Origin: Phycisphaerae bacterium
GTDB lineage: Bacteria; Planctomycetota; Phycisphaerae; Phycisphaerales; SM1A02
Assembly (NCBI GenBank): GCA_002716385.1
Contig: PBAX01000002.1
Span: forward strand, 1-64,000
Reading direction: 5' to 3'
DNA: 64,000 nucleotides
Shown here piece by piece: positions 36,701-45,165 of this stretch; the stretch's first letter is position 1, and each line of letters starts with the position of its first letter. The position numbers and the translations under genes are program-made. Below the pieces are notes generated by a model. The model ran no database searches and was not told where the DNA came from. It saw only the letters and a program-made list of their open reading frames with translations.

Positions 36701-37327
36701 AGCTTCGCGCCGAGCGTTGCCCAGACCAGAACCGCCAATGCAATTGGAGCGGTGATCCTGTCTCTCGCGGGCATCCTGTTCTACATCTGGATCCGATTCG
36801 GTTCATTCTGGTATTCACTGGCTGCGATCATGGCGTTGTGCCACGATGTCATCATCGTGATCGGATTTCTGGCACTGTCCGGATATCTGGGTGCCTATGA
36901 GTTCTTCTGGAGCAATCTCCTCATGGAGGAGTTCCTGATTGATACCGGGATCGTCGCGGCCCTGCTGACCGTCATCGGCTACTCCTTGAACGATACGATC
37001 GTCATCCTGGACCGAATCAGGGAGAATCGTGGCAAGCGACCCCTGCCCAGCAGATCAATCATCAACAATTCCATCAATCAGGCGTTCAGTCGTACGGTCC
37101 TGACGTCGGTCACGACCCTGATCGCGGTGCTGATCATCTACATCGTGGGTGGTACCGGTATCCGTGGATTCGCCTTCGCACTGGTCATCGGCGTGATCGT
37201 GGGAACCTATTCTTACGTGGCCATCGCTTCGCCAATGGTCTACCGTCGAAGGGCGGATCTGGACAAGCGGGATGATGAGGAGCCTTCGGATCTGCCAGAG
37301 CCCGATTCGCTTCCAGCCACGACCTGA
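33779..37327 (+). CDS. secDF: Fused protein-export membrane protein SecDF
   Basis: 1182 residues from ATG 33779, with GGAAG nine bases before; a TTG six bases earlier is less likely. The SecD half has a first helix (residues ~5-25), the P1 domain and five more helices with GMAVDANVLIYERIREEL. The SecF half begins near residue 690 (SLRGIFWALSFLLIIGSFVL) and contains YSLNDTIVILDRIREN. Together they give a twelve-helix proton-driven export factor. Between IEVVMPLP (about residue 88) and LQYHIAV (about residue 285) lies an extra ~180-residue insert with coiled-coil character (LLSKLQTSYDDMKSLESRLE). It follows yajC by 39 bases. Confidence 0.95.
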   Translation: MQNLISKIVLILIIIGACVWAFMPPSEKVRLGRDLSGGVSLVYSVRIPEGGNRRQVLDQTIDVLKDRVNPQGVLDISMVPLGTDRIEVVMPLPNDEVKALAAAFELELDQLVQSAEIKASELDSSLRDGTAVERFGSAGERGQLLSKLQTSYDDMKSLESRLEKDSEDAKERRGIQRKLADAEISYEDLYEQVMSLSLQRSRIVRMLDLPEKKELIRGPDGSPMVDDAGERMFRPSQRSAAMTQIIEEFPDLTDELAKVTAAWSAYQAKRTGLDDPEDLKRLLRGAGVLQYHIAVTPGLAQGVSVDDMRSQLAEVGPENTDSSNARWFAIHDLNQWADSPQQLEALQTDPQGYFASRASPLVAAEHDGQIYLLLYTSEPKSMTHDRGGDWSLEATGQTVDQMGRPAVSFRLDAPGGVRMARLTGPHVNEPMAIVLDEKVYSAPNLQSQISNSGIITGNYGAKEIAYLIRVLDAGALEARLSPEPIAVSVLGPSLGADNLDRGFMAFMWAIIVVAVFMLLWYFFAGFVADVALLCNGIIIFGVMAMMQGTFTLPGLAGVVLTMGMAVDANVLIYERIREELEIHGARDLREAIREGYNRVYSTIVDANLTNLIVCAVLLLMQPTTEVKGFALTLTIGIIATLFTALFVTRVIFDLYANVFKIRSLPMLASTVPVLGRLLRPKIDWVSLRGIFWALSFLLIIGSFVLFFSRGKQMFDTEFRGGVSITMQTREDGGSRLMLPHMGPDSVQTRIRSIADEAGTEDTLQNRLLREFRFAKVLTIGDTGTDSNGQTVGDGFQVKISNPPGVGENESIQDLVEAQLLVEFGDELDISPGRTFTGMGVQRYAQFTRPIEVDTLGEVLGRDDLNGDLSEFRGGVLVLVDDIQPPVTIDDVTLRIDRLRQDPDFSSDTAGREVAVFGTTPAGDESYSSIAVAVMDPDINYIKTDSALVDDRLAKREWGLISTALERQSSFEQVSSFAPSVAQTRTANAIGAVILSLAGILFYIWIRFGSFWYSLAAIMALCHDVIIVIGFLALSGYLGAYEFFWSNLLMEEFLIDTGIVAALLTVIGYSLNDTIVILDRIRENRGKRPLPSRSIINNSINQAFSRTVLTSVTTLIAVLIIYIVGGTGIRGFAFALVIGVIVGTYSYVAIASPMVYRRRADLDKRDDEEPSDLPEPDSLPATT

Positions 37328-37362
37328 CGCCTTCCAAGGAGTCTGATTTCAAGAGTCTCAAG

Positions 37363-37391
37363 TGCCCCCGGAGCTGCTCTGGGGGCATTTT
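37363..37391 (+). terminator. Rho-independent terminator
   Basis: 11-bp stem TGCCCCCGGAG (37363-37373) with its complement at 37377-37387 (one G-T pair), three-base loop and TTTT. It ends the yajC-secDF transcript. Confidence 0.85.
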
Positions 37392-37467
37392 CATCCTCAT
37401 GGGAGTTTCCTGCCGAAGAAAGTACTGAGGGGCTCATCTGAAGACGTGATCCACGGAGGCTATGCGG

Positions 37468-38355
37468 ATGACTGCCGGTACGAAGGCCATCTTGTTGTTG
37501 TCGGTGTTTGGTTTGGTTGTTCTAGTTGCGTGCTACGGTGATGGCCCATCATCGAATCAGGCCGATCAGACGAATTCTGGAAGACCGGCTGATCCATTGT
37601 TGGTTTCCGCGAGCGAGATCTCCTCCCCTCGTGAGCGGATCCCGGCACAAAGAGCAGCATCGATGGGGCCAAAGCCGACGTCACCTGTCGTGAACTCTCC
37701 TCCCGTATCCAGCCGGAGATCATCGACGCCAGTTCCCGATCGCTCCGTCAAGGTTGTTCGCGAGACGTCGCCGATCACTCCCACATTCACGATGGGGGCT
37801 GCCCGTACGGCCGGCATCAAGGTTCCAACACAAGCACCAACGCCAGATATCAGTCGCGCTGGCACCGGTGTGGGGCGCTCGACGACTTCGAAATCAGCGG
37901 TTTCCTCTAGGGCGTCTGAACAGAAAACCAAACGTAGTCCGGTCAAGACGATCAAGCCCAGTTCCATCGATGCCGTCACCATCCATATCATCAAACCAGG
38001 TGACACGTTGGGGCACATCGCTCAGAAGTACTACGGCTCGGCTAGGAAATGGCCTCGCATAGCGGATGCCAACCCCGACATCGACGTGGATTCACTCCGC
38101 GTCGGCCAGGAGCTCCGTATTCCTGCTCGAATAGCGACCGTGACCACTGAACGGTCCGCCAACAGCAAGCTTTCATCGTCTCCCCCGACAGGGAGAACCC
38201 ATACGATCGATGAGGGGGAGACGCTCAGCTCCATCGCTGAAGACCATCTTGGTGATCAGGTCCATTGGTATCGCATCTACGAGTTGAACAAGGATCGAAT
38301 CGGCAGCAGCCCCGATCGACTGGTCGTTGGCATGGTGATCGCTGTCCCCGAATAG
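37468..38355 (+). CDS. LysM-repeat lipoprotein-like protein
   Basis: 295 residues. Start ATG 37468 is preferred over ATG 37462 because GGAGG then has eight bases of spacing. The N terminus is a signal sequence ending in LVAC, probably a lipobox. About 130 residues of Pro/Ser/Thr-rich linker follow, then two LysM modules: residues ~175-222 (IIKPGDTLGHIAQKYYG) and ~245-295 (TIDEGETLSSIAEDHLG). LysM modules bind peptidoglycan. The linker suggests reach across the periplasm. Flanked by a terminator and a convergent gene, so it is a single-gene unit. Confidence 0.85.
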   Translation: MTAGTKAILLLSVFGLVVLVACYGDGPSSNQADQTNSGRPADPLLVSASEISSPRERIPAQRAASMGPKPTSPVVNSPPVSSRRSSTPVPDRSVKVVRETSPITPTFTMGAARTAGIKVPTQAPTPDISRAGTGVGRSTTSKSAVSSRASEQKTKRSPVKTIKPSSIDAVTIHIIKPGDTLGHIAQKYYGSARKWPRIADANPDIDVDSLRVGQELRIPARIATVTTERSANSKLSSSPPTGRTHTIDEGETLSSIAEDHLGDQVHWYRIYELNKDRIGSSPDRLVVGMVIAVPE

Positions 38356-38368
38356 CGGGTGTCCCGAT

Positions 38369-39133
38369 TCAGGAAAGCATGGCCAGATTCGACTTCATTC
38401 GTTCGATGTGAATGCTTCCGATGATCACCGAATTGATGGCTTCTGCGGCAGGAGATTCGTGCAGGACGAACCTCAGGGCCTCGTCTCCAGGCAGGTGCCC
38501 GCTCCGCAACGCCTTCTTGACGACGACCCCGATTCCTCGATCGGCGGCCTCAAGGATCACAGGCTCGTGACTCCGGTCTTGCAGGTGGTACTCGATCATG
38601 ACGGCATCAGCCCAAGAGAGTGCGGATCGATTGCCCTCGACGCTTTTGCCCGAGAATCCAATGGCTCGTGTCATTCCCGCATCCTTGAGCGATTCCAATG
38701 TCTCTACGTAGGCGTCGTCTTCGAGGATGGCCTGGTCATTCCCATCCGAATGTATCCAGAGGATGTCGACATGATCCGTCTTCAGACGTTTTAGGCTCTC
38801 CTGCAGGCTCTTGACGGCGGCGGTTGAGCTGAAATCATAGTGAGACTGTCCATTCTCGAATCGTTCGCCGACTTTCGTCGAGAGGATGATGCCGTCACGT
38901 CGTCCTTCAAGCGCCTTGCCCAGACGTATCTCGCTCAGGCCGTAGCTTGGTGCGGTGTCTATCAGATTGATGCCCATATCGAGCATCCCATGAATGATCC
39001 TGATCGACTCATCTTCGGATGGAATCACGTAATCATCCGGAAACTTGGTGCCCTGATCCCGCCCGATCTTGAACGCGCCCCAGCCGAGTCGGCTACATTC
39101 AATGCCAGTCGAGCCTAGTGTGCGGCAGTCCAT
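38369..39133 (-). CDS. Aldo/keto reductase
   Basis: 254 residues from ATG 39133, with GGAG five bases upstream. The barrel begins RTLGSTGIECSRLGWG. The catalytic tetrad is visible: Asp in NLIDTAPSYG, the following Tyr, Lys in LSTKVGE, and His in ILWIHSDG. The C-terminal NADPH-binding segment is short. Substrates are unknown. The start lies inside the end of the FAD oxidoreductase gene (19-base overlap), so the pair is probably co-translated. Confidence 0.85.
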   Translation of the reverse strand: MDCRTLGSTGIECSRLGWGAFKIGRDQGTKFPDDYVIPSEDESIRIIHGMLDMGINLIDTAPSYGLSEIRLGKALEGRRDGIILSTKVGERFENGQSHYDFSSTAAVKSLQESLKRLKTDHVDILWIHSDGNDQAILEDDAYVETLESLKDAGMTRAIGFSGKSVEGNRSALSWADAVMIEYHLQDRSHEPVILEAADRGIGVVVKKALRSGHLPGDEALRFVLHESPAAEAINSVIIGSIHIERMKSNLAMLS

Positions 39134-40311
39134 GACGACTCCATTTCCCATGGTGGTATGGCGACCGATGCCGTTGGCCAGCCCTTTGGTCCTTGAAAGG
39201 CAGGGTGATTGGCCGGTGGCTTGAGATCTTTCTGAATCATGTCCGAGAGCATCGGAACAAGCGCCAGCTTGGTGGGCCATACCGTGATCACGTTGCCATC
39301 GATGAATGTAGTAGGACGATCCGGACGGCGGCCGCTGGAGGTCCCTTCGGCACGCTCCGCCAGATAGGTCGCGAACTGGACTGTCGAGAGATCCAGTGCA
39401 GGCAATGCGCGGGCAAGATCCTCCCTGGCTCGATTGATGGCTACGCTGGCGGTGGATCGTGCCGTATCCTCCGCGACCTGCCCACCGATCTGCCAGACCA
39501 TGCGGTCGGCATGATCACGGGTGGATGTGATCGTGAGCCATGGGCTGGCATTTCTGATGCAGTGCCCGTTCATGGCTGGCATCTCTCCTCGAAGCATGAC
39601 CATCTGAAGTGGACGCCTTTGTATATGCTCAACCGGCAAACCCAGACGATTTCGTATTCTCGAGTTGCCTTCACCAGCTGCTAGCACGACCTGATCGGGT
39701 TGGACAATCATCTCCATACCGCCGGGGCAACGCAACGCTACTTCCCTGACTTCACCTGTGGGCGATGCCTTGATGTCGACTCCCTGAGGCCCGTCCACTC
39801 GGAGAATTCTGCTCAGATGACGGTCCGCGAGAATCTGGAGAAAGCTGCCTGGTTCGATGACCTGTTCGCCGAGTCGAAGGACAGGTCCTTTCCAGTCCTG
39901 CAGAAGCGAGGGCCTGGTTTCCTTGTTCAACGGAATGGGTTTGACCGCCAGACCAAGGGAGGCACCCAGCAGCCCCAGTCTGGATCTCATGCCCGCAGCG
40001 GCCCATATGCAGCAGTATTCAGCTCTTCGGCGAGTGCCACTGAGATCCGGTTCGACTTCACCGGCAAGTGATCTTCGCCATCTAAGGGGCATGTCGCGGA
40101 TGGCTCGTGCAGCCGATCCGGCCTTCCCATTGAGCGCGTACTTGAGGCCGCCATGGATGATTCCCTGAGAGGCGATGGTCTGTCCCGATCCCAATGCCCC
40201 AGCTTCCACCAGTGCTGCGGAATATCCCTGACGATGAAGATCATCCAGCAACCAAAGCCCGGCGGCGCCGCCGCCGAGGATCAGAACATCAAGCCTGTGA
40301 GGTGCGGCCAT
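39115..40311 (-). CDS. FAD-dependent oxidoreductase (DAO family)
   Basis: 398 residues. The N-terminal dinucleotide motif is LILGGGAAGLWLLDDL, followed by the DAO-type GSGQTIASQGIIHGGLKYAL. The second half forms the substrate domain with LAAGEGNSRIRNRLG. The pattern resembles GlpD/L-2-hydroxyglutarate oxidase type enzymes, but the substrate cannot be read from the sequence. Forms a two-gene unit with the aldo/keto reductase and is divergent from the alpha/beta hydrolase. Confidence 0.82.
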   Translation of the reverse strand: MAAPHRLDVLILGGGAAGLWLLDDLHRQGYSAALVEAGALGSGQTIASQGIIHGGLKYALNGKAGSAARAIRDMPLRWRRSLAGEVEPDLSGTRRRAEYCCIWAAAGMRSRLGLLGASLGLAVKPIPLNKETRPSLLQDWKGPVLRLGEQVIEPGSFLQILADRHLSRILRVDGPQGVDIKASPTGEVREVALRCPGGMEMIVQPDQVVLAAGEGNSRIRNRLGLPVEHIQRRPLQMVMLRGEMPAMNGHCIRNASPWLTITSTRDHADRMVWQIGGQVAEDTARSTASVAINRAREDLARALPALDLSTVQFATYLAERAEGTSSGRRPDRPTTFIDGNVITVWPTKLALVPMLSDMIQKDLKPPANHPAFQGPKGWPTASVAIPPWEMESSWTAAH

Positions 40312-40470
40312 ATCAGTATGCTCGGGCAGGTTGAGGTGGGCGTCAAGCGGCGATCAGGGCGGCTTCAAGAAGAAGATGCGACATTCGGATATCCTCGGAT
40401 CCGATCGGGGGGATCACGCCCCTGATAGAGCCGCCTCACAAATGAGGCCCTGCTTTCAAGGCTTTGAACC

Positions 40471-41322
40471 ATGGCTGGTACTCAAGACTGGAAGATCGAG
40501 AACACGTCGGGATTACCGATCATCGGGACCACGCATCTCGTCGAAGGATCGCCTCGAGGAGTCGTCCTTCTGGCCCATGGTTTCAGGGGATACAAGGACT
40601 ATGGCTTCATTCCATTGCTTGCTCAGCGATTGGCTGACGAGCGATATCTCGCCCATAGATTCAATTTCAGCCACTCGGGAATGGGGCATGGTCATGGAAA
40701 ATTCGACGAGGACGAGTTTCGTTCAGACACATGGAATGCGCAGGTCGACGACCTTCTTGCTGTCGTCGGTGCAGTCGGTAGCGGGGCCATTCAGGGGGGA
40801 GGCCAGCCCTTGATCATGTTCGGCCATTCCCGAGGCGGCGTGGCCTCTCTTCTAGCTGCCGGAAGACATGCTGACAGTCCCGAATTGAGCGGTCTGAAGG
40901 GCATCATCACCGCGGCATCCCCGGCAGATGCCTGTAGATTGGATGATGCCGCCAGAGACTCGTTTCTTCGCAATGGCTACATGGATGTCCCCTCATCCAG
41001 AACAGGCCAGGCGCTCCGGGTAGATGCGGCCTGGTTGCGGGAGCAGCAGGCCGATCCCGAAGGCCATGATGTCGTGACTCAGGCCGGCAGGGTGCGGGTT
41101 CCAGTTGCCATCATCCATGGCCTGGATGATTCGACCGTGAGTTCGGAGGATGCGATCTTTCTGGCTGAGGCAGTGGGAGACAGAGCTGTCATGCGTCTGA
41201 TCGACGGTGGGAATCATGTGTTCAACATGCCCAATCCTGCCGATGCGACCACAGTCTGTAGCCCGCAGTTCGAGCAGCTTCAACGGCATGTCGTCGATCT
41301 CTGTCATCGCTGGTCCCGATGA
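40471..41322 (+). CDS. Alpha/beta hydrolase
   Basis: 283 residues. The oxyanion-side motif is HGFRGYKDYGF, the nucleophile elbow GHSRGG, the acid HGLDDSTVSSEDA and the histidine GGNHVFN. The full catalytic triad is present, so it should be an active esterase or peptidase-like enzyme. There is no signal peptide. A six-bp hairpin (GCCTCA/TGAGGC, 40433-40448) lies just before the start. The stop touches the smc stop on the other strand. Confidence 0.87.
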   Translation: MAGTQDWKIENTSGLPIIGTTHLVEGSPRGVVLLAHGFRGYKDYGFIPLLAQRLADERYLAHRFNFSHSGMGHGHGKFDEDEFRSDTWNAQVDDLLAVVGAVGSGAIQGGGQPLIMFGHSRGGVASLLAAGRHADSPELSGLKGIITAASPADACRLDDAARDSFLRNGYMDVPSSRTGQALRVDAAWLREQQADPEGHDVVTQAGRVRVPVAIIHGLDDSTVSSEDAIFLAEAVGDRAVMRLIDGGNHVFNMPNPADATTVCSPQFEQLQRHVVDLCHRWSR

Positions 41323-44300
41323 TCAGCTAGTGGCAGGCTCCGGCGCTTCCACCTCTGTGACGATCTCGGCAGCCGGATCATTGGATGGTGTCTCGACGAC
41401 CGGAGGATCGACCTGTGGCCGCTCCATCGCGGATTTGGAGATTCGCCCATCGGCACCGACATCATCGACTTGCACGGCGACCTTCTGCGAGACACCTCGC
41501 TCCCTCTGCGTGACTCCGTAGAGTCGATTGCAGTCGAGCATCGTTCTCTTGTTGTGCGTGATGATGATGAAGTGACTCAGCCCTTGGAACTGATCCAACG
41601 CCCCGAGGAATCTCTCGACGTTTGCATCGTCCAGTGGAGCATCGACTTCGTCGAGAATGCAGAAGGGGGACGGTTTCGACTTGAAGATCGCCAATAGAAG
41701 GGCAATGGCGGTCATGGCCTTTTCGCCACCGGAAAGCTGGCTGTTCACGCGAGGCTTCTTTCCGGGCGGCTTGGCTTTGATCTCGATACCCGAGTGGAGC
41801 ATGTCGATGTTGCCTTCTTCGTCGGGGACCATGTGCAGATCGGCGCTTCCTCCTCCGAAGAGCTGGCGGAACGTGCCCTGCGGGCCGGCGAAGCATTCCT
41901 TGATGGTCTCGAAGGTCTCCTCGAAGCGTGTTCGACTGAGCTGCTCGAGCTCGACGATGAGCTGCTCGAGCTGGGTTCGAGCATGGTCGATGTCCTCGAC
42001 CTGCTTGATCAGATCCTCGTTGCGTTCCTCGAGCTGGCCTTCCTCATCGATGGCATCAAGATTGACGTTTCCAAGTGACTTGATCTGTGTTCGGAGCTCG
42101 GCAACCTCCTCCTCGATGGCGGCGCGTTCGATAGGAGGTCGCTCGACATTCTTCCACTCGGGATAGGCGATGGAGAGGTCGATCTCGAGTTCTTCCAGGA
42201 TGCGATCCTCGAGGTGCTCACGCTTGACCTCGGACTCGCGTCGTGTGAGTTCGATGGCATGGTGGTCTCTTTCGAGAATCCCGTACTGTGAACGAGCCTG
42301 TTCTAGAGCCGTGGTGGTCGAGGCGAGTTTCTCGCCAGTTGCCTCTATGTGTTCATCGAGTTGCTGACGGCTGTTGCCTTCACGGTCGCGATTGGCGGTG
42401 GCATCCTGAATTTCCCGTTCGGCCTCCATGATGGCGGCATCGAACTGATCCGTCTGGCTGCTCCGACGGGCCAGCTGTTCATGTGCCTGTCGGAGGCGGA
42501 CCTCGTTGTCTTCCTGTGCCGTTTCCGCATGACGTACATCTCGTCTTGCGGCTTCCAGTTTCTCGCCGATCTGTCCGACATCGACTCGTGCCTTTGACAG
42601 CTCCTCCTGTGAATCGTGCCAGCGATCGCGAGAGGTCTTGGAGAGCCGGTCGAGTTCCTCGAGCTTCTGCTCGGCTGTCTGGCAACTGGTGGTCAGGGAG
42701 GCGGCCTGTTCATCGAGGGTGGTCAATTCGACCTGATGTTGCCGAACTCTCGCGGCCAGTTCATCCTGTTCGGCGTCGATGGTCCTCAGGTCACGTTGGA
42801 TTCGATGGAGGTCATTGTCGAGTCGTTGGAGCCGATACTCGCCGTCCACGACGATGTTTCGAGCGGCATTGAGTCTCTGGGACGTCTCGTGCTGCTGTTC
42901 GCGGGCTTCTTCGGAGTCCTTGAGCAGTTCACCGAGATCGGATTCCATCGAATCGACTCGGCCATCCAGATCTCTGATGTTGCTGTCAAGCTCGGACATT
43001 TCAATGCGGCGTGAGAGCCAGCCACTGCGAGCGCTCGCTCTGGAGCGGCCGACACGAATTCTTCCATCGCCTTCGATGACGGCGCCATCCGGCATGACCA
43101 TTCGCCAGCCCTTGAGCGGACCGTTTGCCAACTGGTGGGCGTACTCCATGTTCTCGACCACCACGGTTTGGTGCAGCAGGCGGCTGACGGCATGGCGGGC
43201 AATGGGATCCGGTTGGATCAGATCGAGAATGTGTCGTGCATTGCTCAGGCCTTCCGGCAGTGGAACATGGGGGTGGGCTTCATCGCCGGCGAGACACAGC
43301 GTTACCGATCCGCCGTTTTCATCGAGATGACTCTGGATAGAGGCGACGGTTTCGAGATCTCCGGCAAGCACTGCCTGCAGATCACCTCCAAGGGCGGACT
43401 CGACCAGAGTGGCGTGTTCGCGTGACGTGTTGATCAGGTCGCCGAGTACCCCATGGATGCTGCCATCGAATTGTTCCTTGTCGTCAAGTAGATTCTTGAC
43501 GGCGTCGGTGAGGCCTTCTCTCGCCTGCCTCATCTCCTCCAGAAGATGGAGGCGTGACCCGACGCCTGCTCGCTGATGGCGGACATCAGCGAGTTGCTGA
43601 GCGAGATCACCATGTTGCTTGCTGAGTGAGGCGGCTTTGTCATCATGCTCACGAAGGATGGCCTCGTCTCGTTCGACTTCTGCTCTCGCATCATTTATCT
43701 CGGCTTCGGCCTGGTGGCGGGCGTTTTCGACCGTCTGGCGTTCCTCGAGAAGCGATGATCGCCTGTCCTCTATGCGAGTCGCCTGTTCATCAAGCGTCTT
43801 GTGACGGCCTTCAAGCGCCTTCTGGCTGGCCAAGACCTGAGCGTGTCGATTGACCTGCCGCTCTCGCTCGACGCGGGCCATGTCGGCATCCTGGGCGGCT
43901 TTCTCCGCATCTCGATGGAGCGAGGTGGCCTGCTGGGAAAGCGAGTCCACCTGTCGTTCCGCATCCTGGAGCTGCTCGGCGGTCGCCGCGAGGTTGTTCT
44001 GGGCATCCTCTCTGGCGGCCAGCAGCTCGGTTGCTCGTGTTTCGAGCTTTTGTTTTTCGAGGCGAGTCTCCGCCAGCTGCTCCTCGGCTTCCGTGCGTTG
44101 TCGGCAGACGAGCTCCCGTCTCTGGCTCGCTCTCTCGATGGTGGCATCAAGTTCGAGCAGCCTTTGTTCCAGAGCATGCTGCTCGTCGCGAAGTTCATGC
44201 CTGCGGATTTCAGCTTCCTGATGTTCCGTCTCGATTCTTTCAACTGAGTCCTGGAGCGAGGTTCGTTGTTCGGCAAGTGATGCCAGTTGGCTGGTGAGGC

Positions 44301-45042
44301 CCATGAGTCTCGTCTGCAGTTCGTCGAACTGGTCCATGGCCAGTGTCGTTCTCTGACTTCGATAGCGTTCGTCGAGTTCCTTGAAGCTCCTGGCCTTCTG
44401 TGCCTGTGAGCGAACGATTCGAAGTCGTCTTTCCGTTGATGCCAGCTGTTCTCTCGTACGCACCAGATTTGTTTCAGTGCGTTCGAGTTTACGCTCGGCT
44501 TCGACTCGTCTGAGTTTGAACTTGGCGACGCCGGCTGCTTCCTCGAGGATGCCGCGACGTTCGATGGGGCTCGCTTCGACCAGCTTGGAGACGCGTCCCT
44601 GCTCGATTATGCAATAGGCGGTGGTTCCGATTCCAGTGTCAATGAAGAGATCCTTGACATCCTTCAGTCGTACCTTCTGATTGTTGATCAGGTACTCGCT
44701 GCGTCCATCGCGATAGAGTCGACGGGCAACATCGACTTCATCGGTGTCGATGCCGAGGACTCGTTTGCCATCGGCGGCCGCCGTGTTTTCGAACGTCAAC
44801 GTGACCGTTGCGGCGCCAAGTGGCTTTCTTGCAGCGGAACCGGCGAAGATGACATCCATCATGGCGGCGCCACGGAGAGACTTGGCGGATCGTTCTCCGA
44901 GCACCCACTTGATGGCATCGACGACGTTCGACTTACCGCAGCCATTGGGGCCAACGATGCCTATTTTCTGCTCCTGGAACCGAAAGTCCACAGGATCGGC
45001 GAATGATTTAAAACCAGCGAGCGTGACCTTGGCAAGCCTCAT
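41323..45042 (-). CDS. smc: Chromosome segregation ATPase SMC
   Basis: 1239 residues from ATG 45042 ([14 protein letters not shown]), with AGGAGG about ten bases upstream. The frame is open further upstream but those residues do not fit the family. Walker A is [19 protein letters not shown]. Two long coiled-coil arms flank a hinge near residues 505-640 ([20 protein letters not shown]). The C-terminal half carries [16 protein letters not shown] and Walker [14 protein letters not shown] ~70-residue tail follows, acidic and Ala/Pro-rich, without known function. It acts in the condensin ring that organises and separates chromosomes. Confidence 0.96.
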   Translation of the reverse strand: MRLAKVTLAGFKSFADPVDFRFQEQKIGIVGPNGCGKSNVVDAIKWVLGERSAKSLRGAAMMDVIFAGSAARKPLGAATVTLTFENTAAADGKRVLGIDTDEVDVARRLYRDGRSEYLINNQKVRLKDVKDLFIDTGIGTTAYCIIEQGRVSKLVEASPIERRGILEEAAGVAKFKLRRVEAERKLERTETNLVRTREQLASTERRLRIVRSQAQKARSFKELDERYRSQRTTLAMDQFDELQTRLMGLTSQLASLAEQRTSLQDSVERIETEHQEAEIRRHELRDEQHALEQRLLELDATIERASQRRELVCRQRTEAEEQLAETRLEKQKLETRATELLAAREDAQNNLAATAEQLQDAERQVDSLSQQATSLHRDAEKAAQDADMARVERERQVNRHAQVLASQKALEGRHKTLDEQATRIEDRRSSLLEERQTVENARHQAEAEINDARAEVERDEAILREHDDKAASLSKQHGDLAQQLADVRHQRAGVGSRLHLLEEMRQAREGLTDAVKNLLDDKEQFDGSIHGVLGDLINTSREHATLVESALGGDLQAVLAGDLETVASIQSHLDENGGSVTLCLAGDEAHPHVPLPEGLSNARHILDLIQPDPIARHAVSRLLHQTVVVENMEYAHQLANGPLKGWRMVMPDGAVIEGDGRIRVGRSRASARSGWLSRRIEMSELDSNIRDLDGRVDSMESDLGELLKDSEEAREQQHETSQRLNAARNIVVDGEYRLQRLDNDLHRIQRDLRTIDAEQDELAARVRQHQVELTTLDEQAASLTTSCQTAEQKLEELDRLSKTSRDRWHDSQEELSKARVDVGQIGEKLEAARRDVRHAETAQEDNEVRLRQAHEQLARRSSQTDQFDAAIMEAEREIQDATANRDREGNSRQQLDEHIEATGEKLASTTTALEQARSQYGILERDHHAIELTRRESEVKREHLEDRILEELEIDLSIAYPEWKNVERPPIERAAIEEEVAELRTQIKSLGNVNLDAIDEEGQLEERNEDLIKQVEDIDHARTQLEQLIVELEQLSRTRFEETFETIKECFAGPQGTFRQLFGGGSADLHMVPDEEGNIDMLHSGIEIKAKPPGKKPRVNSQLSGGEKAMTAIALLLAIFKSKPSPFCILDEVDAPLDDANVERFLGALDQFQGLSHFIIITHNKRTMLDCNRLYGVTQRERGVSQKVAVQVDDVGADGRISKSAMERPQVDPPVVETPSNDPAAEIVTEVEAPEPATS

Positions 45043-45165
45043 CCTCGTCTGACCTCCTGTCAGGCGTGACCTCATGGCCGGACTCTGGAACCACGTTGGG
45101 GCCAGCGTCCGGGAAAGCATGCCTATCTTATCGAACAAACGGGTCTGGGGGCCGCAGAAACGGGA

